The position numbers were made by a program, and so were the translations under genes. Under the pieces are notes generated by a model, which saw nothing but the letters and a program-made list of their open reading frames with translations, was not told the DNA's origin and did not search any database. Shown here in pieces: positions 10,136 to 18,037 of a stretch of DNA of 64,000 nt (position 1 is its first letter; each line of letters starts with the position of its first letter). This DNA comes from Chromobacterium paludis (GTDB lineage Bacteria > Pseudomonadota > Gammaproteobacteria > Burkholderiales > Chromobacteriaceae), in the NCBI RefSeq assembly GCF_008275125.1, contig NZ_CP043473.1:2604001-2668000 (forward strand). Reading direction: 5' to 3'.

Positions 10136-10211
10136 TGGCAGGCAGTACAGGGCTCGAACCTGTGACCCTCGGAATCAAAATCCGATGCTCTACCAACTGA
10201 GCTAACTGCCA
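10136..10211 (-). tRNA. tRNA-Gln (anticodon TTG)
   Basis: The 76-nt sequence folds as a cloverleaf with acceptor TGGCAGT/ACTGCC, D arm GCTC/GAGC, anticodon stem TCGGA/TCCGA with loop TTTTGAT, and T arm with GTTCGAG. CCA is encoded. The anticodon TTG and discriminator G73 fit glutamine. The first base pair would be U1-U72, an unpaired end compatible with the weak U1-A72 pair usual for tRNA-Gln. Confidence 0.95.
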
Positions 10212-10350
10212 ACACTTTTCGAAACGAATCTCGCCTCGAGAGGGACGAACTATACGCCTACCAATTAAAGTTGGCAAGCATTTTTTTAAAATGCTCAACA
10301 CAGAGCACTTTGCAACAACAGCCGGCCGCACCAACATCACCAGCAAAGCA

Positions 10351-10380
10351 AAAGACCCACGGCTTAAACCGCGGGTCTTT
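10351..10380 (-). terminator. Terminator of tRNA-Thr
   Basis: AAAGACCC and GGGTCTTT pair with inner CGG/CCG and one A-C mismatch. On the minus strand the stem is followed by TGCTTTGC. It is 10 bp past the tRNA-Thr 3' end. Confidence 0.75.
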
Positions 10381-10389
10381 GTTTTCATA

Positions 10390-10465
10390 TGGTGCCGGCA
10401 AGAGGAGTCGAACCCCCGACCTTCGCATTACGAATGCGCTGCTCTACCAACTGAGCTATGCCGGC
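10390..10465 (-). tRNA. tRNA-Thr (anticodon CGT)
   Basis: The 76-nt cloverleaf has acceptor GCCGGCA/TGCCGGC and encoded CCA. The anticodon loop TTCGTAA gives anticodon CGT, which reads ACG threonine codons. The outermost anticodon-stem pair (27-43) is a G-A mismatch; the other four pairs are intact. Confidence 0.94.
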
Positions 10466-10477
10466 AAACCAATCTGT

Positions 10478-10519
10478 AAAAAAGCCCTGATTCTCTGAAT
10501 TTGAAAATCAAGGCTTTTT
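10478..10519 (-). terminator. Terminator of the tRNA-Pro pair
   Basis: AAAAAGCC-TGATT pairs with AATCA-GGCTTTTT, and the minus strand ends in T6. It lies a few bases after the 3' end of the downstream tRNA-Pro, in the gap before tRNA-Thr. Confidence 0.8.
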
Positions 10520-10525
10520 GAATCC

Positions 10526-10602
10526 TGGTCGGAGTGAGAGGATTCGAACCTCCGGCCTCTACGTCCCGAACGTAGCGCTCTACCAGGCTAAGCTACACTC
10601 CG
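10526..10602 (-). tRNA. tRNA-Pro (anticodon CGG), copy 1
   Basis: The 77-nt cloverleaf starts CGGAGTG and ends CACTCCGACCA. The anticodon stem CTACG/CGTAG has loop TTCGGGA, so the anticodon is CGG, reading CCG proline codons. It is identical to the copy at 10680-10756, 77 bp away, and a T-run terminator follows it. Confidence 0.96.
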
Positions 10603-10679
10603 ATTTGCTGCTCTTTCGACTTGCGTCGAGGAGACATACTTTACTCTGTTCGCTTTATTTTGACAAGCTTTTGTTTAAC

Positions 10680-10756
10680 TGGTCGGAGTGAGAGGATTCG
10701 AACCTCCGGCCTCTACGTCCCGAACGTAGCGCTCTACCAGGCTAAGCTACACTCCG
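10680..10756 (-). tRNA. tRNA-Pro (anticodon CGG), copy 2
   Basis: This is a perfect duplicate of the tRNA-Pro at 10526-10602. It is the first of the four minus-strand tRNA genes. The 77-bp spacer shows no terminator, so the two Pro genes are probably one transcript. Confidence 0.96.
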
Positions 10757-10851
10757 ACGACCGGCTAAAACTGCTTGTCTGAAAATCTGCTGCTGCATCG
10801 CTTGCTGCGGTACAATCAACGGCTTCAGAGGACGCGCATTATGGAACAAAT

Positions 10852-11829
10852 ATGTGGTTTAGGCAACTATCTTTTTATCGTTTGAGCGGCGAAAGCCTGG
10901 TGGACGCCGATAAGCTGTTGCAAGCATTGGAAAAACGTCCGTTCCAACCCTGCATGGGCCTCGACTGGTTCAGTGAAGGCTGGGTGGCGCCCGCCGGGCA
11001 TCTGGATGCGCCGGTCTACGCGGCACGCGGCAGCCTGATGGTTGCCATGCGCCGCGAAGACAAGGTCTTGCCGGCCTCGGTGATCCGCGACTTCGTCGAG
11101 ATGAAGGTGCAGGAGATCGAGGACAAGGAGCTACGCAAAGTGGGCCGCAAGGAAAAGCTGGCGCTGAAGGAGCAGGTCACCGACGACCTGCTGCCGCGCG
11201 CCTTCGTGCGCAGCGGCCGCACCAGCGCCTATCTGGACATCGCCCGCGGCTGGCTGATGGTGGACTCCGGTTCCTCCAGCAAGGCGGAGGCGCTGGTCTC
11301 CAAGCTGCGCGAGGCGCTGCCGCCCTTCCCCGCCGCGCTGCCGCGCACCCAGATCGCGCCGCACACCGCGATGACGGATTGGCTGGCCGCCGGCGAGGCC
11401 CCGGGCGGCTTCGAGCTGGATGCCGACTGCGAGCTGAAGGACGGCAGCGAAAACGGCGCCGTGGTCCGTTGCAGCCGCATCGACCTGACCAGCGACGAAA
11501 TCCGCCAGCACATCGCCACCGGCAAACAGGCCACCAAGCTGGGCCTGATCTGGAACGAAAAGATCCGCTTCCAGCTGACCGACACGCTGCAGCTGAAGCG
11601 CATCCAGTTCCTGGACGTGCTGCAGGACGAAGCCAGCCAGGCTGGCGATGATCGAGAAAGCCTGTTCGAAGCCACCTTCATCCTGATGATCGAGGAACTG
11701 GGCGAGCTGGTGGAAGCGCTGGTGGAGGCATTGGGCGGCCTGGAAGACAGCCAAGCGGGGCCGGCCGCGGCCAGCCCCGCCGCCTTATCCCCGGAAGCGG
11801 GCGACGCTGCCGACGTGCCTTGGGATTGA
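10852..11829 (+). CDS. rdgC: Recombination-associated protein RdgC
   Basis: RdgC is a ring-shaped dimeric DNA-binding protein that modulates RecA-dependent recombination. The 325-residue product starts MWFRQLSFYRL, as in the family. It retains the blocks FQPCMGLDWFSEGWV, RREDKVLPASVIRDF and the central RTSAYLDIARGWLMVDS. The C-terminus is about 20 residues longer than E. coli RdgC and is Ala/Gly-rich (GGLEDSQAGPAAASPAA). In Neisseria, RdgC affects pilin antigenic variation, and this organism also carries pilus genes. The gene is alone, between the tRNA cluster and a strong terminator. Confidence 0.95.
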   Translation: MWFRQLSFYRLSGESLVDADKLLQALEKRPFQPCMGLDWFSEGWVAPAGHLDAPVYAARGSLMVAMRREDKVLPASVIRDFVEMKVQEIEDKELRKVGRKEKLALKEQVTDDLLPRAFVRSGRTSAYLDIARGWLMVDSGSSSKAEALVSKLREALPPFPAALPRTQIAPHTAMTDWLAAGEAPGGFELDADCELKDGSENGAVVRCSRIDLTSDEIRQHIATGKQATKLGLIWNEKIRFQLTDTLQLKRIQFLDVLQDEASQAGDDRESLFEATFILMIEELGELVEALVEALGGLEDSQAGPAAASPAALSPEAGDAADVPWD

Positions 11830-11850
11830 GCCCGCGCCATATGCATGAAG

Positions 11851-11875
11851 AAACCCGGCTTAGCCGGGTTTTTTT
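11851..11875 (+). terminator. Terminator of rdgC
   Basis: AAACCCGGCT/AGCCGGGTTT followed by T-run (about T7) lies 21 bp after the rdgC stop. Confidence 0.9.
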
Positions 11876-12009
11876 GCGCCTACGTCGCCGAATTTCACAA
11901 CGGCGCTCAATTGTTCACCAATTAGAAATGATTAAGTGAGAAAACCGCCGTTTTTCAAACTTCAGCGGCGACGTAAGCTGTCGCCATCCCCCAATGCAAG
12001 CGACAGATC

Positions 12010-12789
12010 ATGAGCACCAAACAAGCCGCGCTCTTCCTTTCCCACGGCGCGCCCACACTGCCGATAGAAGATAGCCCGACTCGCCATTTCTTGGAGCGGC
12101 TGGGAAAAGACTGGCCGCGCCCTCGCGCCATCGTCATCGTCTCCGCCCACTGGGAGGAGAGCGTCTACGCTGTCAATCTGCAGCCATCGCCCGGCACCAT
12201 GTACGACTTCGGTGGCTTTCCGCCCATTCTGCGCACCCTGCGCTATCCCGCCGCCACCGATACGGACCTGGCCGGCCGCGTCGCCGGCATGCTGGATGAC
12301 GCCGGCCTGCCGCTTGCCGTCACGCGCGAACGGTCGCTGGATCATGGCATGTGGACGCCCTTGATGCTGATGTTCCCGCAGGCCGACATCCCGCTGGTGA
12401 TGGTTTCCATGCGTCGCCGCGCCGGCGCGGCCGAACATTACGCGCTGGGCCGCGCGCTGCGGCCGCTGCGCGAGGAAAACGTGCTGATCATAGGCAGCGG
12501 CAGTTACACCCATAATCTATGGGAGCTGGGCCGCGAGGGCAGCGCGCCGACGCCCTGGGCCAGCGGCTTCGCCGACTGGATGGACCAGGCCTTGCTTGAA
12601 AACCGGCGCGAGGCGGTGATGGACTGGCAGCGGCAAGCGCCCTACGCCCGCGAAAACCACCCCAGCGACGAGCACTTCCAGCCGCTGCTGGTGGCGCTGG
12701 GCGCGGCCAGCGACGACACGCCGCCGATCAAACTGCACGACGACTGGCGCGCAGGCTCGCTGTCCATGGCCTGCTGGCGCTTCGACTGA
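12010..12789 (+). CDS. Class III extradiol dioxygenase family protein (YgiD/LigB type)
   Basis: The 259-residue product belongs to the LigB superfamily and resembles E. coli YgiD, which opens L-DOPA to 4,5-seco-DOPA, and plant DODA. Visible motifs are LSHGAPTLPIED (His12), VSAHWEES (His47), LDHGMWTPL, GSGSYTHNLWEL (His168) and HPSDEHFQPLL (His222). These histidines are candidates for metal ligands and catalysis. The native substrate is not known from the sequence; a catecholic compound is an inference. It is convergent with the dihydroorotate dehydrogenase gene, with stops 4 bp apart and no recognisable shared terminator between them. Confidence 0.85.
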   Translation: MSTKQAALFLSHGAPTLPIEDSPTRHFLERLGKDWPRPRAIVIVSAHWEESVYAVNLQPSPGTMYDFGGFPPILRTLRYPAATDTDLAGRVAGMLDDAGLPLAVTRERSLDHGMWTPLMLMFPQADIPLVMVSMRRRAGAAEHYALGRALRPLREENVLIIGSGSYTHNLWELGREGSAPTPWASGFADWMDQALLENRREAVMDWQRQAPYARENHPSDEHFQPLLVALGAASDDTPPIKLHDDWRAGSLSMACWRFD

Positions 12790-12793
12790 GCGC

Positions 12794-13744
12794 TTATAAA
12801 GTGCGCAGCTTGCCGCGGAACGCCTCCAGGCTGCGGTAACCCTTGGCCAGCATCAGCGCCGCAAGTTCCGCGGCGATGCGGGCGAAGGCAGCCGGACCTT
12901 CGTGATGGAGGCAGGTGCCCACCTGCACCGCGCGCGCGCCGGCCAGGATGTGCATGAAGGCTTCCTTGCCGCTTTTGACGCCACCGCAGCCGACGATGTC
13001 CTTGCCCGGCAGCAGGCGGTAGAACTCGCGCACATTGGCCAGCGCCGTCGGCAGCACGTAGTCGCCCCCCAGCCCGCCCAGGCCGTCCTTCGGCTTGATG
13101 GTCACCGACTCGCTGTCGACGTCCACCACCAGGCCGTTGCCTATGGAGTTGATGCAGGTGACGAAGGCCAGGCGGGGATGGCGATTGAGGATGTCCGCCA
13201 TCGCGGCGAAATGCGCCGGATCGAAATACGGCGGCAGCTTGACCCCGTAGCGGCCCGGCCAGGCCCGGTCAAAAGCGTTCAGCGCCTCCGTCGTGGTGAC
13301 GAAGTCATAGCCCAGTTGCGGCTTGCCCGGCACATTGGGGCAGGACAGATTGACTTCCGGAATCGCCGGCAGGCCGGCCGCCGCCAAGGTGCGCAGCATG
13401 ATCAAATTATCGTCCAGCGTCATGCCTGACAGCGACAGGAACAACGGCTTGCCGCAACCGTAGTCGTAGCGGCGCGCGTAATCGAGGTAATACGCAAAGC
13501 CGTGATTGGGCAGGCCCATGGAGTTGATGCTGCCCAGCGCCGTGCGATGGTAGCGCGGCTCAGGGTTGCCCTCGCGCGCGGACAGCGTTGCGCTTTTGCT
13601 GATCACGGCGGCGGCGGCGGAAGTGCGCACCGCCTCCAGCTCCGCCTCTTCGCGGCACCACACGCCGGAGGCGTTGTAGAGGCAGCCGGGCATGGTCTGG
13701 CCCAGCCAGCTCACAGACAAATCGATGGAAGAAAGGTCAGACAT
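12794..13744 (-). CDS. Dihydroorotate dehydrogenase, class 1A type
   Basis: The protein is an FMN TIM barrel that oxidises dihydroorotate to orotate in pyrimidine synthesis. The 316 residues are of class 1A (Lactococcus PyrDA-like) type. NLSCPNVPGKPQLGYD holds the catalytic cysteine (Cys135) used by class 1 enzymes, where class 2 has serine. There is no N-terminal membrane-binding extension, and CGGVKSGKEAFMHILAGA forms the phosphate site. I chose MSDLSSIDL (13742-13744); an earlier ATG adds 13 non-conserved residues. Most betaproteobacteria use membrane-bound class 2 PyrD, so this may be a second or acquired enzyme. A related pyrimidine oxidoreductase activity is possible. Confidence 0.8.
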   Translation of the reverse strand: MSDLSSIDLSVSWLGQTMPGCLYNASGVWCREEAELEAVRTSAAAAVISKSATLSAREGNPEPRYHRTALGSINSMGLPNHGFAYYLDYARRYDYGCGKPLFLSLSGMTLDDNLIMLRTLAAAGLPAIPEVNLSCPNVPGKPQLGYDFVTTTEALNAFDRAWPGRYGVKLPPYFDPAHFAAMADILNRHPRLAFVTCINSIGNGLVVDVDSESVTIKPKDGLGGLGGDYVLPTALANVREFYRLLPGKDIVGCGGVKSGKEAFMHILAGARAVQVGTCLHHEGPAAFARIAAELAALMLAKGYRSLEAFRGKLRTL

Positions 13745-13917
13745 CGCGCGCTCCGCTATGGATTGAAACCGCCGCATTATCAAGGCAATAGCCGGAGAGC
13801 GCGCTGAGCGGGGTCAAAGTTGGCGCGATTGCCCCCTCCCTTCCCCCACCTTTCTCCCGCGAGGAAAAAAGGAGCAAACCGCAGCGCGGCAGCTTCTTCT
13901 CGCACCGCCCCCGCACA

Positions 13918-13946
13918 TGAAAATGCCCGGCGCGAGGCCGGGCATT
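13918..13946 (-). terminator. Terminator downstream of bfr
   Basis: AATGCCCGGC/GCCGGGCATT with loop GCGAG is followed on the minus strand by TTTCATG. It lies 23 bp after the bfr stop. Confidence 0.75.
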
Positions 13947-13969
13947 CGACAATTCAAAACCCAAGCGGC

Positions 13970-14437
13970 TTACATCTGCGCCTGCTGGTAATTTTCCACG
14001 CCCATCAGTTCGATCAGCTTCAACTGCTGCTCCAGCCAATGCGCGTGGTCGTTTTCGGTCTCTTCCAGCAAGACCATCAGCGCGTCGCGGGTCACGTAGT
14101 CGCGCACGCTCTCGCAATGGGCGATGACCTGCTTCAGCAGCGCGCCGACGCGGTACTCCACCTCCAGGTCGGCCTGCAGCATGGCCGGCACGTCTTCGCC
14201 CACCTGGATGGGGACGCGGCGGGCCACATCGGGGCGGCCTTGCAGGAACAGGGTGCGGGCGATCAGCGTGCGCGCGTGCTCCAGTTCGTCCTCGCGCTCA
14301 TGGTCTATGCGCTCGAACAACTTGTGCAGCCCCATGTCCTTGTACATCTCGGCATGAATGAAATACTGGTCCGCGGCGGACAGCTCCTCGGCCAGCAGAT
14401 CATTGAGCAAGACTATGGTTTTGGGATCGCCCTTCAT
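13970..14437 (-). CDS. bfr: Bacterioferritin, probably without the haem methionine
   Basis: Bacterioferritin stores iron as a 24-subunit shell and oxidises Fe(II) at a di-iron centre. The 155-residue product keeps the ferroxidase residues Glu18, Glu51, His54, Glu94 and an ExxH pair (Glu128/His131). The residue at position 52, Met in haem-binding bacterioferritins, is Leu here (HEREDELEHA). This subunit therefore should not ligate haem by itself. Neisseria species make mixed shells from two Bfr subunits, so a second bfr elsewhere is plausible. It lies directly downstream of feoAB on the same strand (46 bp after the feoB stop), linking iron uptake and storage. Confidence 0.93.
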   Translation of the reverse strand: MKGDPKTIVLLNDLLAEELSAADQYFIHAEMYKDMGLHKLFERIDHEREDELEHARTLIARTLFLQGRPDVARRVPIQVGEDVPAMLQADLEVEYRVGALLKQVIAHCESVRDYVTRDALMVLLEETENDHAHWLEQQLKLIELMGVENYQQAQM

Positions 14438-14483
14438 GTTTTTTCCTGTTCTGATCGATGATGCAAGCTGCCATTTTAGGCGC

Positions 14484-16253
14484 TCAGCGCAGTAGATGCA
14501 CGCCTTGGTAGAAGACGAAGGACAGCGTCCAGGCCAGCAGCACCGACCAGGCCACCGACATCGCGGCGAAGCGCCAACTCTTGGATTCGCGGTGCATCGC
14601 CGCCACCGTGGACAGGCAGGGCACGTACACCAGCGTGAAGATCAGGAAACTCATCGCCGACATCCAGTCCAGGTGCTGGACCAGCACGCCGCCCAGGCCC
14701 GCCTCGGACACGCCGTAGATCACCGCCAGGCTGCCCAGCAGGATCTCCTTGGCGATGAAGCCGAACAGCAGCGCCACCGCCAGCTCGGCGCGTATGCCTA
14801 TCGGGCTCAATACCGGCGACAGCGCCTCGCCCAGCGCGTAGGCCAGGGTCTTGCCATGGCCGGCCGGGATATGCGTCAGCAGCCACACCATCACCACGCC
14901 GGCCAGGATGAAGGTTGAGGCCAGGCGCAGGAAGGCGCTCACCTCGCCCACCGCCCGCGCCAGCATGTGGCGCGCGCCGGGCAAGCGGTACGGCGGCACC
15001 TCCAGCAGGAAGGCCTCGTCGCCACGGTAGCGGCGCTTGAACACCCAGGCGGTGATGATGGCGGCGACGAAGGTCATCAAATACAAGGCCGACACCACCC
15101 ACGGCGCCTGCGCCTTGCTGAACAGGATGCCGGCGAAGAACACCACCACCTGCAAACGCGCCGAGCACAAAGAAAACGGAATCACCAGCATGGTCAGCAG
15201 CCGCTGCTTGCGCTCGCGCATCACGCGCGTGCCCATGATGGCCGGCACATTGCAGCCGAAACCCATCAGCTGCATCACGAAGCCGCGGCCATCCAGCCCC
15301 AGCCTGGCCATCATCGCATCAGTCAGAAAGGCGGCGCGCGCCAAGTAGCCGCTGTCTTCCACCATGGCCATCAGCACGAAGAAGACGAACAGGATGGGCG
15401 CGAAGGTCAGCACCGTGGCCACGCCCTGCCACACGCCGTCCAGCAGCAGGCTTTGCAGAATGCCAGGCAGCGAAACGATGGCCGGCGACAAGGCATGGTC
15501 CTTGATCCAGTCCAGGCCGCCCCCCACCGCATCCTGCAGCGGCGTGCCGATCTGGTAGGTCAGGTTGAACAGCAGCGCCATGAAAGCGAAGAACAATGGC
15601 AGGCCCAGCCACGGGTGCAGCAGCCAGCGGTCCACTTTTTCGGTCAGCAACACCGGCAGCACCGGCGGCAGACGCCAGCAGCCATCCAGCTTGCGGCGGG
15701 CCAGATCAATGGCGCGCTGAGACTCCGGCACCGCTTCCAGCTGGGCATGCACCGCCGGGCCATGCTGCGCGGCCAGCTGGTTCAACGCCGCCATCAGCCT
15801 GGGCCAGCCCTCCATGCGCTTGGCTGACACCAGCGCCACCGGCGTTTGCAGGCGCTCGGCCAGCGCATCGACATCCACGGTCACGCCCAGCAGCTTGGCC
15901 TCGTCCGCCATGTTCAACACCACCAGGCAGGGCAGGCCGCTGGCAATCACCTGCAGCGCCAAGGGCAGCTGGCGGTCCAGCTGGCTGGCATTGAGCACCA
16001 GCACCGCGCCGTCGAACGGCGTGGACAGCAACACATCGCGCACCACGGCCTCGTCGTCGCTGTAGCCGGTCAGGTCGTTGACGCCGGGCAGGTCGATCAG
16101 CTCCACCATCTTGCCGCCCAAGAGCAGGCGCGAGCTGATCAGCTCCACGGTCAGGCCAGGCCAGTTTCCCACGCGCTGCGACATGCCGGTCAGACGGTTG
16201 AACAGCGTGGACTTGCCGGTATTGGGCAAGCCGATCAAGGCAAAACGCTTCAT
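14484..16253 (-). CDS. feoB: Ferrous iron transporter FeoB
   Basis: FeoB imports Fe(II) across the inner membrane and has an N-terminal G protein domain. The 589-residue product has P-loop GLPNTGKS (8-15), the switch IDLPGVND and the specificity motif NMAD. A hydrophobic Gate region follows with at least eight helices (for example [20 protein letters not shown]) and the [14 protein letters not shown] core motif. It is shorter than the E. coli protein of about 770 residues, mainly at the spacer and C-terminus, but similar short forms exist. Its ATG overlaps the feoA stop (ATGA), so it is translationally coupled. No feoC is visible. Confidence 0.95.
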   Translation of the reverse strand: MKRFALIGLPNTGKSTLFNRLTGMSQRVGNWPGLTVELISSRLLLGGKMVELIDLPGVNDLTGYSDDEAVVRDVLLSTPFDGAVLVLNASQLDRQLPLALQVIASGLPCLVVLNMADEAKLLGVTVDVDALAERLQTPVALVSAKRMEGWPRLMAALNQLAAQHGPAVHAQLEAVPESQRAIDLARRKLDGCWRLPPVLPVLLTEKVDRWLLHPWLGLPLFFAFMALLFNLTYQIGTPLQDAVGGGLDWIKDHALSPAIVSLPGILQSLLLDGVWQGVATVLTFAPILFVFFVLMAMVEDSGYLARAAFLTDAMMARLGLDGRGFVMQLMGFGCNVPAIMGTRVMRERKQRLLTMLVIPFSLCSARLQVVVFFAGILFSKAQAPWVVSALYLMTFVAAIITAWVFKRRYRGDEAFLLEVPPYRLPGARHMLARAVGEVSAFLRLASTFILAGVVMVWLLTHIPAGHGKTLAYALGEALSPVLSPIGIRAELAVALLFGFIAKEILLGSLAVIYGVSEAGLGGVLVQHLDWMSAMSFLIFTLVYVPCLSTVAAMHRESKSWRFAAMSVAWSVLLAWTLSFVFYQGVHLLR

Positions 16254-16480
16254 GCCGCCGCCCTCACGTCGATCAGGCGAGCCAGGCTGCGGCGCAGCAG
16301 AAAACGCGTGGCGCCGACCTCAAGCAGCAGCGGGCCGCCCCAGGGCGCAACCTTGCGCAGATGAAAGCGGCTGCCCGGAACCAGGCCGAAGGCCGCCACG
16401 CGGCGGAAAGCCTCCTCGGCCAGATTCAGCTTTTCTACAATGCCATGGGCGCCGGCGGGAAACAGATCCAGAGACGACAT
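16250..16480 (-). CDS. feoA: FeoA, small SH3-like partner of FeoB
   Basis: FeoA is a cytoplasmic SH3-fold protein needed for FeoB-mediated iron uptake. The 76-residue product starts [18 protein letters not shown] and contains [18 protein letters not shown]. It ends [16 protein letters not shown], matching the FeoA pattern of turns and basic C-terminus. The start at 16478-16480 is the only sensible one; the open frame upstream is unrelated. It overlaps feoB by 4 bp. A Fur-like palindrome lies 27 bp upstream. Confidence 0.9.
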   Translation of the reverse strand: MSSLDLFPAGAHGIVEKLNLAEEAFRRVAAFGLVPGSRFHLRKVAPWGGPLLLEVGATRFLLRRSLARLIDVRAAA

Positions 16481-16506
16481 GATGGTTCTTGTCCTGACAA
16501 TAACGG

Positions 16507-16525
16507 GAATAATTTGCATTATTAT
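16507..16525 (-). promoter_or_regulatory. Putative Fur box upstream of feoAB
   Basis: AATAAT and ATTATT form an inverted repeat around TTGC, giving an AT-rich island in GC-rich surroundings 27-45 bp upstream of feoA. The pattern fits the A/T-rich palindrome bound by Fur. The assignment is by position and composition only. Confidence 0.5.
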
Positions 16526-16681
16526 ATCCAAGCTCGCCCCAAGGACCCGCGACAATTTGTCACAACCCCTGACCGGATTGATCGAAATCAAGCCCGCGCC
16601 GGACGGCATCGCCATAGCGCCAATCCCCTTGAAACGGTTAAAATTGCGGCATTGAAATCCAGGACACACGGGCCAAACGAC

Positions 16682-17254
16682 ATGAGCATCAAATCGGACA
16701 AGTGGATACGCCGCATGGCGGCCGAACAGGGCATGATAGAACCGTTCGAGCCCAACCAAGTGAAAATGGCCGCCGACGGCCAGAAGCTGATTTCCTACGG
16801 CACCTCCAGCTACGGCTACGATATCCGCTGCGCCGACGAATTCAAGGTGTTCACCAACATCAACAGCACCATCGTCGACCCCAAGAGCTTCGATCCCAAC
16901 TCCTTCGTCGAAGTCTCCGGCAAGGGCTATTGCATCATTCCGCCCAATAGCTTCGCGCTGGCGCGCACCGTGGAGTATTTCCGCATTCCGCGCAGCGTGC
17001 TGACCGTCTGCCTGGGCAAGTCCACCTACGCCCGCTGCGGCATCATCGTCAACGTCACCCCGTTCGAGCCGGAGTGGGAAGGCTATGTGACGCTGGAGTT
17101 CTCCAATACCACGCCGCTGCCGGCCAAGATCTACGCCAACGAGGGCGTGGCGCAGGTGCTGTTCTTCGAATCCGACGAAGTGTGCGACGTGTCCTACAAG
17201 GACCGCGCCGGCAAATACCAGGGCCAGGTGGGCGTCACCCTGCCCCGCCCCTGA
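16682..17254 (+). CDS. dcd: dCTP deaminase
   Basis: Dcd converts dCTP to dUTP, feeding dTMP synthesis. The 190-residue product begins [19 protein letters not shown]. It carries family blocks [24 protein letters not shown] and [19 protein letters not shown], and it ends in the C-terminal motif [17 protein letters not shown]. The length is usual for the E. coli-type homotrimer. The ATG at 16682 was chosen because it gives the canonical N-terminus; longer in-frame starts run back into the feoA region. It is divergent from feoAB and followed by a strong terminator. Confidence 0.96.
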   Translation: MSIKSDKWIRRMAAEQGMIEPFEPNQVKMAADGQKLISYGTSSYGYDIRCADEFKVFTNINSTIVDPKSFDPNSFVEVSGKGYCIIPPNSFALARTVEYFRIPRSVLTVCLGKSTYARCGIIVNVTPFEPEWEGYVTLEFSNTTPLPAKIYANEGVAQVLFFESDEVCDVSYKDRAGKYQGQVGVTLPRP

Positions 17255-17270
17255 GCGCTTCCCGCGCCCA

Positions 17271-17306
17271 AGCAAAACAGGATGGCCACGGCCATCCTGT
17301 TTTGCT
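17271..17306 (+). terminator. Terminator of dcd
   Basis: A perfect 16-bp stem runs from AGCAAAACAGGATGGC to its complement (17271-17286 and 17291-17306, loop CACG). It lies 16 bp after dcd. The T-run is inside the stem (TGTTTTGCTT), so it may act in both directions. Confidence 0.75.
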
Positions 17307-17523
17307 TCACGCCTAAAAATCCCCCTCGCAATTTACGCCATCTGTTCTAGGCTAAACGAAGGGTTAGCTGACATCCCGGTTGTGCCAACCCTTTGCACAG
17401 CAAGCTGTTTCTTCTTGGGGCGTCGCGGTTCCCCCTTGCCGCTGCGCCCCCTTTTTATGCCCCGCCCTTGTCTATCCTCATGCCGGCCGCATCTATGGTT
17501 CTCACCCAAATGGAAAACCACAG

Positions 17524-18003
17524 ATGGACATCTACGACTTCTCCTTCCGCCGCCTGGACGGCGTCGAGCAATCCCTGGCCGAATACCGCGGCCGCGCGCT
17601 ATTGCTGGTCAATACCGCCAGCCGCTGCGGCTTCACCGGCCAATACGCCGGGCTGCAGCAGCTGCATGCCGATTACGCGGAGCAGGGGCTGACTGTGATC
17701 GGCTTCCCTTGCAACCAGTTCGGCGCGCAGGAGCCGGGCGCGGCGGATGAGATCGGCGCGTTCTGCCAGAAAAACTACGGCGTGGACTTCGTCATGGCGG
17801 ACAAGATAGACGTCAACGGCGACGATGCCCATCCGCTGTGGCGCTATCTGAAACAGCAACAGCCCGGCCTGCTGGGCAGCGAAATGATTAAATGGAACTT
17901 CACCAAGTTCCTGGTGGACAAGACCGGCCGCGTCGTCTCCCGCCACGCGCCGCAAACCGAGCCGGCCGAACTGGCCCAGCGCATCGCCGAACTGCTGGCA
18001 TGA
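17524..18003 (+). CDS. Glutathione peroxidase-family thiol peroxidase
   Basis: The 159-residue product is a non-selenium glutathione peroxidase (BtuE/GPx type), which reduces peroxides with thioredoxin or glutathione. NTASRCGFTGQY carries the peroxidatic Cys35, and GFPCNQFGAQEPG is the second signature. WNFTKFLVDK provides the conserved Trp and Asn of the active site. The start MDIYDFSF at 17524 matches the family N-terminus; the frame remains open upstream but looks non-coding. The stretch 17307-17523 holds no recognisable gene. It converges on the C69 dipeptidase gene through a shared hairpin. Confidence 0.93.
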   Translation: MDIYDFSFRRLDGVEQSLAEYRGRALLLVNTASRCGFTGQYAGLQQLHADYAEQGLTVIGFPCNQFGAQEPGAADEIGAFCQKNYGVDFVMADKIDVNGDDAHPLWRYLKQQQPGLLGSEMIKWNFTKFLVDKTGRVVSRHAPQTEPAELAQRIAELLA

Positions 18004-18027
18004 AAAAAGGGGGCCAGGCCCCCTTGT
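18003..18027. terminator. Shared terminator between convergent genes
   Basis: GGGGGCC/GGCCCCC hairpin at about 18009-18023 has A6 upstream and TTGTTCGTTT downstream. It lies between the convergent stops of the peroxidase and dipeptidase genes. Confidence 0.65.
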
Positions 18028-18037
18028 TCGTTTCCGC

